This document shows, in pieces, positions 11,901 through 21,560 of a stretch of 64,000 nt of DNA; within the stretch, counting starts at the first letter, position 1, and each line of letters opens with the position of its first letter. Source of the stretch: Bromus sterilis (Eukaryota; Streptophyta; Magnoliopsida; Poales; Poaceae); assembly GCA_950022295.1 (NCBI GenBank), contig OX465600.1:23411282-23475281 (forward strand). The letters are read 5' to 3'. The notes under the pieces were generated by a model that was not told where the DNA came from, ran no database searches, and saw nothing but the letters and a program-made list of their open reading frames with translations. A program made the position numbers and the translations under genes.

Positions 11901-13647
11901 TAGAGCTGTTTTAGGACAAAGGGTTGATAAAAAATTGAATGTTATTTATTATGCTAGTAAAACCCTTGATAGTGCTCAAAAGAATTATGCTACTACTGAG
12001 AAGGAATTCTTAGCAGTAGTGTTTGCTTGTGATAAGTTTAGGCAGTATATTGTTGATTCTAAAGTTATTATTCATACTGACCATGCTGCCATTAAGTATC
12101 TTATGACGAAGAAGGATGCCAAACCAAGACTCATCAGGTGGGTGCTCCTCCTTCAAGATTTTGATTTGCAGATTGTTGATAGAAAAGGAGCAGACAACCC
12201 TGTAGCGGACAATCTTTCAAGGATGGAAGATATACCGCATGATCCCATTCAAGTCAACGACAGTTTTCCAGACGAACAACTCGCCGTTGTTAAAGTACAA
12301 TCTCTTTCCGACCCTTGGTTTGCAGATTATGCTAATTTTATCGTTGCAAAGTATTTGCCTCCAGGTTTAACATTTCAGCAAAGGAAGAAGTTCTTTCATG
12401 ATTTGAGGCATTACTTTTGGGATGACCCACATATTTTCAAAGAAGGTCCAGACGGGATCGTGAGAAGATGCATACCGGAACATGAGCAGAAGGACATTCT
12501 CAAGCAATGTCACGATAGTCCCTATGGAGGACATCACGCCGGTGAGAGAACCGCACATAAGGTTCTCCAATCAGGTTTTTATTGGCCTACTCTCTTTAAA
12601 GATGCTAGAAATTATGTTTTAGCCTGTGATAAATGTCAGAGAGTTGGTAATATTAGTAGAAGGAATGAGATGCCTATGAATTACTCACTGGTGATTGAGC
12701 CTTTTGATTGTTGGGGTTTTGATTTTATGGGTCCTTTTCCTTCTTCGCACAAGTACACTCACATATTAGTTGTTGTTGATTATGTAACCAAGTGGGTTGA
12801 AGCAATCCCCACTGAAAGTGCTGATCATAAAACATCTTTGAAAATGCTCAAAGATGTAATATTCCCTAGGTTTGGTGTACCTAGGTATCTCATGACTGAT
12901 GGAGGATCACACTTCACGCATGGAGCTTTTAGAAAAGCTTTAGCCAAGTACGATGTCAATCATAGGATTGCGTCACCGTACCATCCTCAAACTAGTGGGC
13001 AAGTTGAGCTCACCAATAGAGAGATCAAGTTGATCTTGCAAAAGACAGTTAACAGAAATAGGAAGGACTGGTCAAATAAGTTAGGAGATGCTTTGTGGGC
13101 GTATAGAACTGCTTACAAAAACCCCATGGGCATGTCCCCCTATAAAATGGTCTATGGAAAGGCTTGCCATTTTCCATTAGAGTTAGAGCAGAAAGCTTTC
13201 TGGGCTGTTAGAGAGCTTAATGCTGACCCAAAGTTAGCTGGTGAAAAGCGTCTCATGAACTTGACTTCTCTAGATGAGTGGAGAAGTGAAGCTTACGAGA
13301 GCGCTAAAATGTTCAAGGAAAAGGTAAAGAATTGGCATGACAGGAGGATTCTGAAACGTGAATTTAATGTTGGTGATAAAGTTTTATTGTTCAGATCCCG
13401 TTTAAGGTTTTCTCCAGGTAAACTACTTTCCAGGTGGGAAGGGCCATTTCATATCGAAGAAGTCTACCTGTCTGGTGCAATCAAGATTAACAATTTTGAA
13501 GGCACCAAACCCCAAGTTGTGAATGGGAAAAGACTCAAGCATTACATGGCGGAATATCCCGTCAATGTTGATGCAAATATAATACGCACAACAACTCATG
13601 AAGAACATGTTGCAGCCCTGTTTCAGACACCGACAGAAGCAGAATAA
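8968..13647 (+). CDS. Athila-like gag-pol polyprotein, intact frame (1559 residues)
   Basis: The frame carries everything needed for reverse transcription and integration. Counting from the ATG at 8968, gag fills about residues 1-340. I see no CCHC zinc knuckle in it. The aspartic protease has Asp385 in DLGSSAS. Reverse transcriptase has Asp761 (CYLDGYSGFSQ) and Asp825-Asp826 (EVFMDDFSVYG). A Gypsy RNase H follows near residues 970-1085. Integrase begins with an HHCC zinc site (HAGERTAHKV ... CDKC) and has Asp1252, Asp1311 and Glu1347, exactly 35 residues between the last two. An in-frame ATG also exists 63 bases upstream at 8905, giving a hydrophobic leader, but MDTPTL fits a gag start better. 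No stop or frameshift is present, so the product could still be made. Start choice is the weakest point. Confidence 0.92.
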   Translation: MDTPTLVSLFLGNRPTTKVVTPTPTEIVPDKIPSGIIDYVLTNRYVGDRHPGEHLLYLSHLCSLFKLAGVSLEFVMKKLFSISLTDKASDLYKLLDNPHSLNWEELMSLFYTKFYPLHEVHRDRNYIYNFRSRDGESIAQAWGRLKSLMFKCPIHKLPEDIILTNFYARLSRQDKEMLDASSSGVFQTKSIEERWDLIERIHKNTEDWEIDKGIEPAINYEHDYIESYVKTDYFNTFCSKIGLDSHLMIDFCKNFASPVDSSKMKKDQYHKPSKEVPIDIHVADPILPAVIYEQPPFPSRIREHSFVTRIINKSERRTGEPEDQIRVDPQVAMVKDLVTNDVSDSIINFCVVSTNIVTAKNKRPISGTPVVSVKIGDHNYYELCDLGSSASVIPYSLYQEIMGEISPCELKEIDVTIHLANKATISPIGIVRDVEVLCGKVKYPTDFLVLGSVQDSFCPIIFGRPFLRTCGAIIDCKKGKVSVEFNGEPYEFNFSKISKQPRGTELPSDDKIIESIASIAIPPNDPLQQYIEDHENDVHMQERNEIDEIFLRQPAILKDNLPVEPLGILSKPKEDPVFDLKPLPDTLKYAYLDEKKVYHVIINSNLSGYEEERLLEVLRKHRGAIGYTLDDLKGISPSICQHTINLEPDAKPVVDHQRRLNPKMMGVVRTEILKLLAAGIIYPIADSKWVSPVHCVPKKGGTTVVPNDKNELIPQRIIIGYRMCIDYRKLNKATRKDHYPLPFIDQMLERLSENTHFCYLDGYSGFSQIHVNTADQEKTTFTCPYDTYAYRCMPFGLCNSPATFQRCMSTIFHGFCEEIVEVFMDDFSVYGTSFDHCLHNLNKVLQRCEDTNLVLNWEKCHFMVNEGIVLGHKISERGIEVDKAKIEAIESMPYPRDIKGIRSFLGHAGFYRRFIKDFSKTSRPLTNLLQKDVPFVFDEDSKEAFEVLKKALITAPIVQSPDWNLTFEIMCDASYFAVRAVLGQRVDKKLNVIYYASKTLDSAQKNYATTEKEFLAVVFACDKFRQYIVDSKVIIHTDHAAIKYLMTKKDAKPRLIRWVLLLQDFDLQIVDRKGADNPVADNLSRMEDIPHDPIQVNDSFPDEQLAVVKVQSLSDPWFADYANFIVAKYLPPGLTFQQRKKFFHDLRHYFWDDPHIFKEGPDGIVRRCIPEHEQKDILKQCHDSPYGGHHAGERTAHKVLQSGFYWPTLFKDARNYVLACDKCQRVGNISRRNEMPMNYSLVIEPFDCWGFDFMGPFPSSHKYTHILVVVDYVTKWVEAIPTESADHKTSLKMLKDVIFPRFGVPRYLMTDGGSHFTHGAFRKALAKYDVNHRIASPYHPQTSGQVELTNREIKLILQKTVNRNRKDWSNKLGDALWAYRTAYKNPMGMSPYKMVYGKACHFPLELEQKAFWAVRELNADPKLAGEKRLMNLTSLDEWRSEAYESAKMFKEKVKNWHDRRILKREFNVGDKVLLFRSRLRFSPGKLLSRWEGPFHIEEVYLSGAIKINNFEGTKPQVVNGKRLKHYMAEYPVNVDANIIRTTTHEEHVAALFQTPTEAE

Positions 13648-13991
13648 GAAAAGGTATGTATTATGGTAAGGAAACATCGCGAACCGCCAAAAAAGTTCCA
13701 TATTATGAGTTTTTGAAAAATTAGGAAAATTCGAGGCCTAAGTGGAGCCGGAGAGGAGCTCCAGGGGGCCCAGGCGCCCCCTGGCATGCCCTACCTCCTG
13801 GCCGTGTAGGGAGGCCGCCTGGGCACCCAGGAGTCCGTCTCCGACCCCACTTTGGCTCGTTACCTTCCTTTTGTTGCAGAAATTTTTGCTATATATTTGC
13901 CCGGATCGTTCCGGCAACGTATCTCGCGATTTCGTATGTTTTCTCTTCAATCTGTTTCTGCCAGGAGATCTTTTAGCTAAACCTAGGTGCC
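13648..13991 (+). other. Spacer between pol and small ORF, with LTR-like GC-rich module
   Basis: The 344 bases between pol and the next ORF contain a GC-rich block (13741-13850, e.g. ggcgccccctggc, ggaggccgcctgggcacc) similar in wording to the GC-rich module just upstream of the LTR TATA box. A TATATAT at 13890-13896 and a possible splice acceptor (ccttttgttgcag, ending 13879) follow. This could be the promoter or the splice site used to express the small ORF. That is inference only. Confidence 0.5.
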
Positions 13992-16020
13992 ATGGCTTCC
14001 CCAAGTTCCCCCAAGGACAAGTTTGTCGTCAACGTCATCAAACCTTACCTCGCTGAGGTGAACAAGTGATGACCCACGACGTAATGGGATCTATTGCAGT
14101 GTTTTCGATAAGTAAGAGTGTCGAACCCAATGAGGAGAAGAAGGTAGTAGCAAGTGACTTTGATAAGGAGATAACTGCAAGCACTGAAAGATAACTTTTT
14201 AGGGGTTTTCTCGGTAAGAGACAGGAAAGTAAAGACGAGCAAAGTAAAAGATACTGGATAGTAAAAAGTGGCCCAATCCTTTCTAAGCAAAGGAGAGGCC
14301 TAGCAACTGAACTTATAAAAGCTAAAGTGTTCTTGAGGACACACGGGAGAGGTAGTCATGTGCTTTCGCCATATTCCGTATCGGTACTATGTACTGTGTT
14401 GATAAGTGTTTGGTGGGTGGATCTATGCTAGTGCATCCTCTAGACTAAGATGAATGCACTCTTATGATTAAACACCTTGCAAGCATCCGCAAATACAAGA
14501 TAGTAATTAAGGCAAAAGCCTAACCATAGCAATACGATCGGTGATCCATTATTCCCTTGTGCAAAAGCGTGCAAACTGGGGTTTAGGTTTCTGTCACTCC
14601 GGCAACCCACCGTAAGCATTCTTTATACACAATGCATTCTCCTAGGTCCTTGATAAGGCGAAGTGTTGAGTGTTCGACTCACACAACACCACTAGGAAAA
14701 TAACAACACAACTTAAATATCAACCAACACATATTACTTCAACATCATATGACTACTAGCAACTAGACTGCTCCCATGTCCTCAAGAACTAAAGTAACTA
14801 CTCACAAGACATAAAAGAGATCATGATCAGTGGGGATAAATAGATGATAAACAATCTGAACACAATAATATTTCTCCAACAAAACTCAATAGCATTCACC
14901 ACAAGGTAGTAATAAACACCGATAGAGTAGAGAGGATAGATAGTACGGATTACAACGCGAGTTGCAATTGTGAGACAAGATTGGATGAAGATGGAGATGG
15001 TGCTGATGGTGGGGATGATGTTGATGATGATCTCGATGATGCCCGTGACGATGGTGATGACGATGGCGACGATCTCCCCTTCCGGGAGGTGATCTCCCCG
15101 GCGGAATCTGCCCTCCAAAGATGGTTTTGCTTCTCTGTAGGTTTCCGCCACGGAGCGGCGGCGGAACTCCAGAAACTCTCCCTTTTTAGGGTTTTTGGGC
15201 GACGAGGGGTATATAGGCCAGAGGGGGGAGCCGGGAGAGCTCCAGGGGGCCCAGGCGCCCTCCCGGCGCAGCCAGAGGTGGTGCCGCGCCAGGTGGCCGC
15301 ATGGGCACCCTGTGGCCCCCCCTCTGGTTGCTCTTTTGCGTGCCTTCGTTATCCTTCTGGAAAACAGCCTCCGTCGATTTTCAGGTAATTTGGAGGTGTT
15401 CTTCTTCAGCAACTCAGCGTCCACTTTTTACCGCTGAATCCTGCGTCTGCTGCTTCGGCACCGGAAAGTTGTAAACTGTGTAAAATAAGCCAAAACAACA
15501 TAAGAATAGCATCATATCATGAAATATATCAATGAATAAGAAAGAATTACTATATAAAATAGTGATGCATTTTGGACGTATCAACAAGCACCCCCAGGTC
15601 CTTCGTGTGGAGGACGGTGTTCTCCACAAGGAAGATCTGAAGGGACCAGTCATGGAGGGGAGCACCGAGGAGCGGATGAAGGAGATGGAACATGAGGTCT
15701 TCAAGTTCAAGAAGATGGTGGAGCATGGTGTTGAAGCCAACTTCGACATCAGGAACGAGATTGAGGCTTCCCATAGGAAAGAGATGAAGGAGATGTGGTC
15801 AAGTTTGTCTGCACTAGAAGAAAAAGTCTATCAGCTCCAAGCACAAATCTATGATCTGCACAACCAGAACTGTGAGTATGAACTAAAGTTTCTGCGCATG
15901 GGTTTAGGTGCTGAGTGCAGGATCCTGGAGACGGGAATGTCCTTCGAGACAGGAGAGGAGCTACCATGGAAGCGCTTCGCCAAGGAGTACCTGATTGAGA
16001 AGAACAAGAATGAGGAGTAA
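13992..16020 (+). pseudogene. Small coiled-coil ORF downstream of pol, split by solo LTR
   Basis: An ATG at 13992 starts a frame (MASPSSPKDKFVV...) that runs 25 codons to 14066, where a 1517-bp solo LTR with a 5-bp TSD interrupts it. After the second TSD copy the same frame resumes at 15589 and ends at TAA 16018-16020. Without the insertion it would encode 168 residues. The second half is rich in Glu, Lys and Leu with heptad-like spacing (around 15655-15890), suggesting a long coiled coil. Athila-like elements often carry an extra ORF in this position, sometimes called env-like, but I see no signal peptide or membrane segment here. The function is unknown. The insertion destroys it in this copy. 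Confidence 0.7.
14067..15583 (-). mobile_element. Inverted solo LTR of the same Athila-like family, TSD acaag
   Basis: The block is the reverse complement of the Athila-like LTR: it starts TGATGACCCACGACGTAATG and ends TTTTGGACGTATCA. The bases at 14062-14066 and 15584-15588 are both acaag. There is no internal sequence, so this is a solo LTR left by recombination between the LTRs of a full element. It interrupts the small ORF of the host element. Confidence 0.93.
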
Positions 16021-16056
16021 ATCTCCTCGGGTAATGGCATGCACTCAGCTTGTTCC

Positions 16057-16070
16057 AAGCTTGGGGGAGT
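16057..16070 (+). other. Internal copy of the polypurine tract
   Basis: AAGCTTGGGGGAGT occurs here, 37 bases after the small ORF stop, and again as the true PPT at 17613-17626 directly before the 3' LTR. It could act as a second plus-strand primer or be a relic of an earlier LTR border. Only the identity of the 14-mers is certain. Confidence 0.55.
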
Positions 16071-17612
16071 GTCGGGTATCTTTATCTTTATCTTAGTCTT
16101 TTAGAGTCAAGTAGAGTCGTATCATGTCTAGGGAGTTTATTATATGAAATATGTGTTTGGTTTGAGGTCTATCACTCCGTCTGTGGAGAGATTGTATCCG
16201 TGAGTGTGGAGTCGTCTATAATGGAATATTAATGAGAAGTCTATTGGTCCCTTCGCTGCACTCGGTATTCTCTTCACGCAATCGGCTTCATATGACGATT
16301 CTTATGGGGAGTATTGACCTTATATCAGGTATGGATTTGAAAACTTTATTTAATTTTGGAAAATATAGCATTGTTCCTGACAACATGCATGTTTTCTCAA
16401 CTAGCGACATAGCCAAAACCTTTATGTTATTATGCTTGAAGTGTTATGTTGACAAGGAAGACAACTTGATGTGTTATGCTTACCTTAATGTTTATGCCTT
16501 ATATGTTTTGCATCTAAATTAGCATCAATTGTCTGTTCTCTCAAAGCCTTTGCTAGCCAAAACTCTTTGCCAAGTAGATTCCTGCTTGTGCATCCATACC
16601 CTGAAACCTTTACCTTCCATATGAGTCCACCATACCTTCCTATTCGTGGTATTCCTCTACCACTCCTATAAGTATAGAATTTATGTGTTATCCTTAAATG
16701 TTCAAAATCTTCTGTTTTGTGCCTCTTGTTTAGCTCATGAGGAAGTAGTAGGTAATTCATGATCTTCTTAAGTTGGACAAGTTTTACCCCGGGATTGCAT
16801 GTATAATCTAAAAACCCATAATACGAGGAGGAACTGGCATGGGTGCGCCCAGCTTGAAAGATAATACAACAAACAAACCCTCCTTCACGCTTGGTCTATG
16901 AGAAATCAGAAACTTTGGCAGTGATAAACAAAGGAGATTAAGGGGATGTGATCGTCCCCACTTGGGAGCCGTTCCTCGAAACTTTTCCATCTTGAGAAGT
17001 AATTGAGCTATCTATTAGCATTCGTTGACAAACTATGCACCGCCTCAAAATCTATTTTTTATTCTGTTTGATTTAAGGATAGCACATGAGTTTTCCCTGC
17101 TTGCCCTTAACAAGGCCTTTCATCCACCTTCATGTTGAGTCAGTTGTCCTACTTCCTTCTTTTCCCTAAGAGAACAGGCATTTGATGTTGATGAGGATTC
17201 ATCCATATAAAGCTGCATTAAGTTTTGTCATTCCATATCCTTGTTGACATTATCTTTTGATAAGTAAGTTGTTTGCGAAAGCTTTTGCCTAGCGAGCATC
17301 TTCCTTTCTGTTAGCATTTGCACTTCATGACTACTAACATGTCCTTTCAAAAGCTTCAAATTGTTTTTAGTTGTCCTTTGACCAAGGTTATGTTTACCAT
17401 AATTTGATGAGTTTCCTCAGCCCTACTTTTGATTATAATTGTTATTACTTTCTCATAAGGGCCTTATGAGTTGAGGTTGCTGTTGAGGATGCTTGAGTTT
17501 GATGAAGGAACCTTGATGCTTCTTGTCTGTATTCTATTTATCGACACTTCACTCTCTAAACTTGTGGACAGGTTTACCGAGCTCAGTATTCGCTTGGGGA
17601 CAAGCGAGGTCT
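16071..17612 (+). other. Non-coding 3' spacer of Athila-like element
   Basis: About 1.5 kb without a credible reading frame. It is AT-rich, pyrimidine-rich on the plus strand from 16540 to 17560, and shows no conserved domain in any frame. Such spacers between the last ORF and the PPT are usual in Athila-like elements of grasses. Confidence 0.6.
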
Positions 17613-17626
17613 AAGCTTGGGGGAGT
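17613..17626 (+). other. Polypurine tract of Athila-like element
   Basis: AAGCTTGGGGGAGT abuts the 3' LTR (TGATACG at 17627). It is the expected primer for plus-strand DNA synthesis. Confidence 0.8.
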
Positions 17627-19143
17627 TGATACGTCCAAAATGCATCACTATTTTATATAGTAATTCTTTCTTATTCATTGATATATTTCATGATATGATG
17701 CTATTCTTATGTTGTTTTGGCTTATTTTACACAGTTTGCAACTTTCCGGTGCCGAAGCAGCAGACGCAGGTTTCAGCGGTAAAAAGTGGACACTGAGTTG
17801 CTGAAGAAGAACACCTCCAAATTACCTGAAAATCGACGGAGGATGTTTTCCAAACGGATCACGAAGACACGCAAAAGAGCGATCAGAGGGGGGCACAGGG
17901 TGCCCAGGCGGCCACCTGGCGCGGCCCCACGCCTGGCCGCGCCGGGAGGGCGCCTGGACCCCCGGGGCCACTCCCGGCTCCCCCCTCTGGCCTATATACT
18001 CTTCGTCATCCAAAAACCCTAAAAAGGGGAGAGTTTCCGAAGTTCCGCCGCCGCTCCGTGGCGGAAACCTACAGAGAAGAAAAGCCATCTCTGGCGGGCA
18101 GATTCCGCCGGGGAGACCACCTCCCAGAAGGGGAGATCATCGCCATCGTCATCACCATCGTCACGGGCATCATCGAGATCATCATCAACATCATCCCCAT
18201 CATCAGCACCATCTCCACCTCCATCCAATCTCGTCTCACAATTCCAACTCGTGTTGTAATCCGTACTATCTATCCTCTCTACTCTATCGGTGTTGATTAC
18301 TACCTTGTGGTGAATGCTATTGAGTTTTGTTGGAGAAATATTATTGTGTTCAGATTGTTTATCATCTATTTATCCCCACTGATCATGATCTCTTTTATGT
18401 CTTGTGAGTAGTTACTTCAGTTCTTGAGGACATGGGAGAAGTCTAGTTGTTAGTAGTCATATGATGTTGAAGTAATATGTGTTGGTTGATATTTAAGTTG
18501 TGTTGTTATTTTCCTAGTGGTGTTGTGTGAGTCGAACACTCAACACTTCTCCTTATCAAGGACCTAGGGGAATACATTGTGTATAAAGAATGCTTACGGT
18601 GGGTTGCCGGAGTGACAGAAACCTAAACCCTAGTTTGCACGCTTTTGCACAAGGGAACAATGGATCACCGGTCGTATTGCTATGGTTAGGCTTTTGCCTT
18701 AATTACTATCTCGTATTTGCGGATGCTTGCAAGGTGTTTAATCATAAGAGTACACTTATCTTAGTCTAGAGGGTGTACTAGCATAGCTCCACCCACTCAA
18801 CACTTATCAACACAGCACACAGTACCGATACGGAATATGGCGAAAGCACATGACTACCTCTCCCGTGTGTCCTCAAGAACACTTTAGCTTTTATAAGTTC
18901 AGTTGCTAGGCCTCTCCTTTGCTAAGAAAGGATTGGGCCACTTGTTACTCTCCAGTATCTTTTACTTTTCTCGTTTTTACTATCCTGTTGCTTATACCAA
19001 GAAAACCCCTAAAAAGTTATCTTTCAGTGCTTGAAGTTATCTCTTTACCAAAGTCACTTGCTATTACCTTCTTCTCCTCGTTGGGTTCGACACTCTTACT
19101 TATCGAAAACGCTGCAATCGATCCCTTACGTTGTGGGTCATCA
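17627..19143 (+). repeat. 3' LTR of Athila-like element
   Basis: It has the same ends as the 5' LTR and is followed by the TSD gccgc at 19144. Differences from the 5' LTR include scattered substitutions mostly in the first 550 bases and a 4-bp insertion near 19100. Confidence 0.95.
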
Positions 19144-19767
19144 GCCGCACGCAACCTGATGACCTATCAAGCGTACGATATCAACGGCTACACATTCTAC
19201 ACGGAGGAAAAGGACAAGAACTACGATTACCAGAACTCAGGGGTAACAGGGATATTCTGCACCGATGACGTCAAGGAAAGATTCTACGGAAGGTTCGAGG
19301 ACATATGGGAGCTCGACTACTGTGGATAGAAGGTGTCGATGTTCCGTGTGAGATGGACCAAGAGCGTCGTAAAAGAAGACTGGTACTTCACCACCATGGT
19401 TATACCCGAAGCCAAATCCAAGTCTGCGGGAGCAAACGTCACCGCGAAAAATGAGCCATGGGTACTGGCTAGTCAAGTGGACTAATGCTTTTTCATTGCC
19501 GACCCATCAAAGCCGAGCCGCGTTGTAGTGAGGAGAGGCAAAAGAAACATCATAGTAATGGATGGAGTCGCCAACGAGCAAGACTTTGACAAGTACGACG
19601 ACCCGAAGATGGAAGATGACTACGCCGCTCAGGATACATACACCACAACCCTACCGAAGAAAGGTCTCCCGTTCAAGAGGAAAAGTGAAGGCGTCCCGGG
19701 CCTAAATTATTCAACCACGACAAAGAAGGGCAAGAAGAAAATTGTGAGGAAACGCTAGCTAGATAGC

Positions 19768-21406
19768 TGATACGTCCCAAACGTATCTATAATTTCTGCT
19801 TGCTCCATGCATGTTTTGTGTGACTTTGCCATGTTTTGCTTGAACTTTCATACACTTTTCAGCATATTTGGACTAATCTATTAAACCAGTGCACCCAGCT
19901 GCCAGTTGTTGTTTTCTGCTATTTTTGTATTTCAGGTTTTCCGGCCATTAAAAGTGCTCCAAAAAATACGGAAAAATCAGAAAAAAATCAGCGACCCGGA
20001 AGCTTCCGGAATAACCAAGGCAGCGGAGGGGGGCCACCACCAGGAGACCAGGAGGGTCCCTGGAGCGGCCCCACCCTAGGCCGCGCCAGGAGGCCTCCTG
20101 GCTACCTGGTGGGTCCCCTCGACACCCCCCTCCGCCTATATTTAGCCCTCGGGGTGGAAACCCCTAATATCGAACTCTTTTTTGCGATCTCGCCTCTGGA
20201 CCGCCGCCGCCGCAGCTTCAAGATCGGGGTTGCCTGGAGAAGCTACTCCGGCACCCTGCCGGGAGAAGCTACCCCCTCCGGGAGACCATCCATAGCCATG
20301 GACACCTCCCGTATGTACCGTGAGTAGTTTCCCTTGGAACATGGGTCCGTGACCAGTAGCTATGTGATCTATCTCTCCTCTCTTTGTTCCTCCACTTTCG
20401 AGACCTCGTGAGCTACCTCACATGATCGAGGCACCTTTGTAATTTTCTGCCATTGCTATGCTGAGTTTGTTGGGATCTGATGGATTATGAGACTATGTTC
20501 AGATTGTGATGAGTAATATATTTGGTTCTTCTCTTTTATATTTTGTTCTTGAGTAAATTCTTGCATGTTCTCCGTTGCCGTATTTTACTTTGGCCAAGTC
20601 ATTTGTTGCAACTCCAAGAGGGAGCGTTATGCTTCATTGTGGGTTCAGCCCCTTGATGTCTAGCTTGAGTGACAGAAACATGAGACTAGGGGATATGTTG
20701 TTTCCACCAGGGATAAAACAACGGTGCTTGTATCCGCAGATGCAAGGATTGTTTACTTTACGCAAAGTTCTTTTAATGCAGTTTTCTGTTGCTTTGGATT
20801 TACACTTTGGGTGGGATTCGCAACTTAATACCAGCAAGATGTTCTGGATAGATATCTCAAGGTGGATGGTTCGTAGTAGATGCAGATGGATTTCGGTCTA
20901 CTTACCTTGGTGTACTGCCCATTTCTTTTGAGCCCTTCCTTTCTTTGCAGCATAGTTAGCATTGCGGTGCTTTCATAATCCTGTCAATTGCCCAACTGTG
21001 ATTTGTTTACCTCGCTAGCACTTTTATCGTCTTTTGGGGGAGAGACAACACTAGTGAAAATCACGGGACCCCGGTCCATCTTCATATCACTGTTTACATC
21101 CTTAGTTTACTTTTCAGTTGCTATCACTATCATTATCTTTTGCGTTAATCCTTTGTAAACAGCAAGGCCAGAGGAATTGACAACTCCTCTGTACTCGTTG
21201 GGAGCAAAGTTATTTGTATCTGTGTGCAGGTCCAGGTGAAGTTAGCAACCTCGGCGCCGTTGTTCACTTTACGACCTTCTTGTATCTCTTGCAGTCCTAC
21301 TGGTTCGATAACCTGGGTATCTTCACCGAGGGAAATTTGCTGCTACGCTACATCTCACCTTCCACTTGGGGTAACCAACGAGGAGTGAGAGATCCTCACT
21401 GTATCA
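19768..21406 (+). repeat. 5' LTR of gag-protease element
   Basis: The LTR starts TGATACGTCCCAAACG and ends CTCACTGTATCA. A GC-rich module at 20022-20130 precedes a TATATTTA box at 20137-20144, the same architecture as in the other Athila-like LTR. Confidence 0.95.
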
Positions 21407-21416
21407 AGCCAATTTC

Positions 21417-21434
21417 TGGCGCCGTTGCCGGGGA
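21417..21434 (+). other. Primer-binding site, tRNA-Asp type
   Basis: TGGCGCCGTTGCCGGGGA lies 10 bases after the LTR and is identical to the site at 8869. Confidence 0.85.
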
Positions 21435-21560
21435 CTCCAGTCTACAAGATAGGGGAGTTGCACACTATCTTTTATCTTTGCTTTTTAGTCTTGTTAGTTT
21501 ACCTTTCAGTTTTTACTTTTGTGTCCCTTATCAAAAATACCAAAAATACTTGCTGCTACT

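Larger units (their letters stand above)
7344..19143 (+). mobile_element. Complete Athila-like Gypsy retrotransposon (11.8 kb), TSD gccgc
   Basis: LTRs of 1513 and 1517 bp bracket a PBS, an uninterrupted gag-pol frame, a downstream small ORF and a PPT. The five bases before (7339-7343) and after (19144-19148) are both gccgc, so both ends are intact and the insertion is original. The PBS (tRNA-Asp type) and RT sequence place it with Athila-like Gypsy elements. My by-eye LTR comparison finds about 25 substitutions and one 4-bp indel, roughly 1.6 percent. It split the CACTA transposase gene and later received an inverted solo LTR of its own family at 14067. Confidence 0.93.
4464..19758 (+). pseudogene. 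CACTA TNP2-type transposase, broken
   Basis: TNP2 proteins bind and cut CACTA ends. The remaining pieces are 4464-7343 and 19144-19758, joined across a retrotransposon insertion. The first part shows a transposase-associated N-terminal domain (RWMQCA, IRCLCRRC, ERHLKCNGLMNDYTRW), then an acidic linker with a repeated 'HEDQDAG', then the TNP2 core (YFPITPRLQRYLVDP, MTWHVDR, RIGVSADGVNPFG). Further core motifs appear in other frames (LDLMHITKNVCESLFGTLLN near 6195-6280, CFTLCEEEIKRF, ERMNGHIKKYVRNRSRPDGS near 6860-6925). The piece after the insertion matches the C-terminal DUF4216 type (FYGRFEDIWELDYCG). Damage includes frameshifts near 5580, 6150-6190 and 6690-6740, in-frame stops near 5620, 5714, 7190, 19329 and 19484, plus the insertion. 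It cannot encode an active protein. The start at 4464 is a guess from position. Confidence 0.85.

Noticed and set aside
14798..15424. A 208-codon minus-strand frame with hydrophobic C-terminal part
   Set aside because: It lies inside the inverted solo LTR, and equivalent frames occur in the other two LTR copies with changes that break them. It is a chance frame in the LTR.
20634..20931. Frames of about 100 codons in the gag-protease element's LTR, repeated at 27126-27558
   Set aside because: They are present in both LTRs only because the LTRs are duplicates. No domain is visible.
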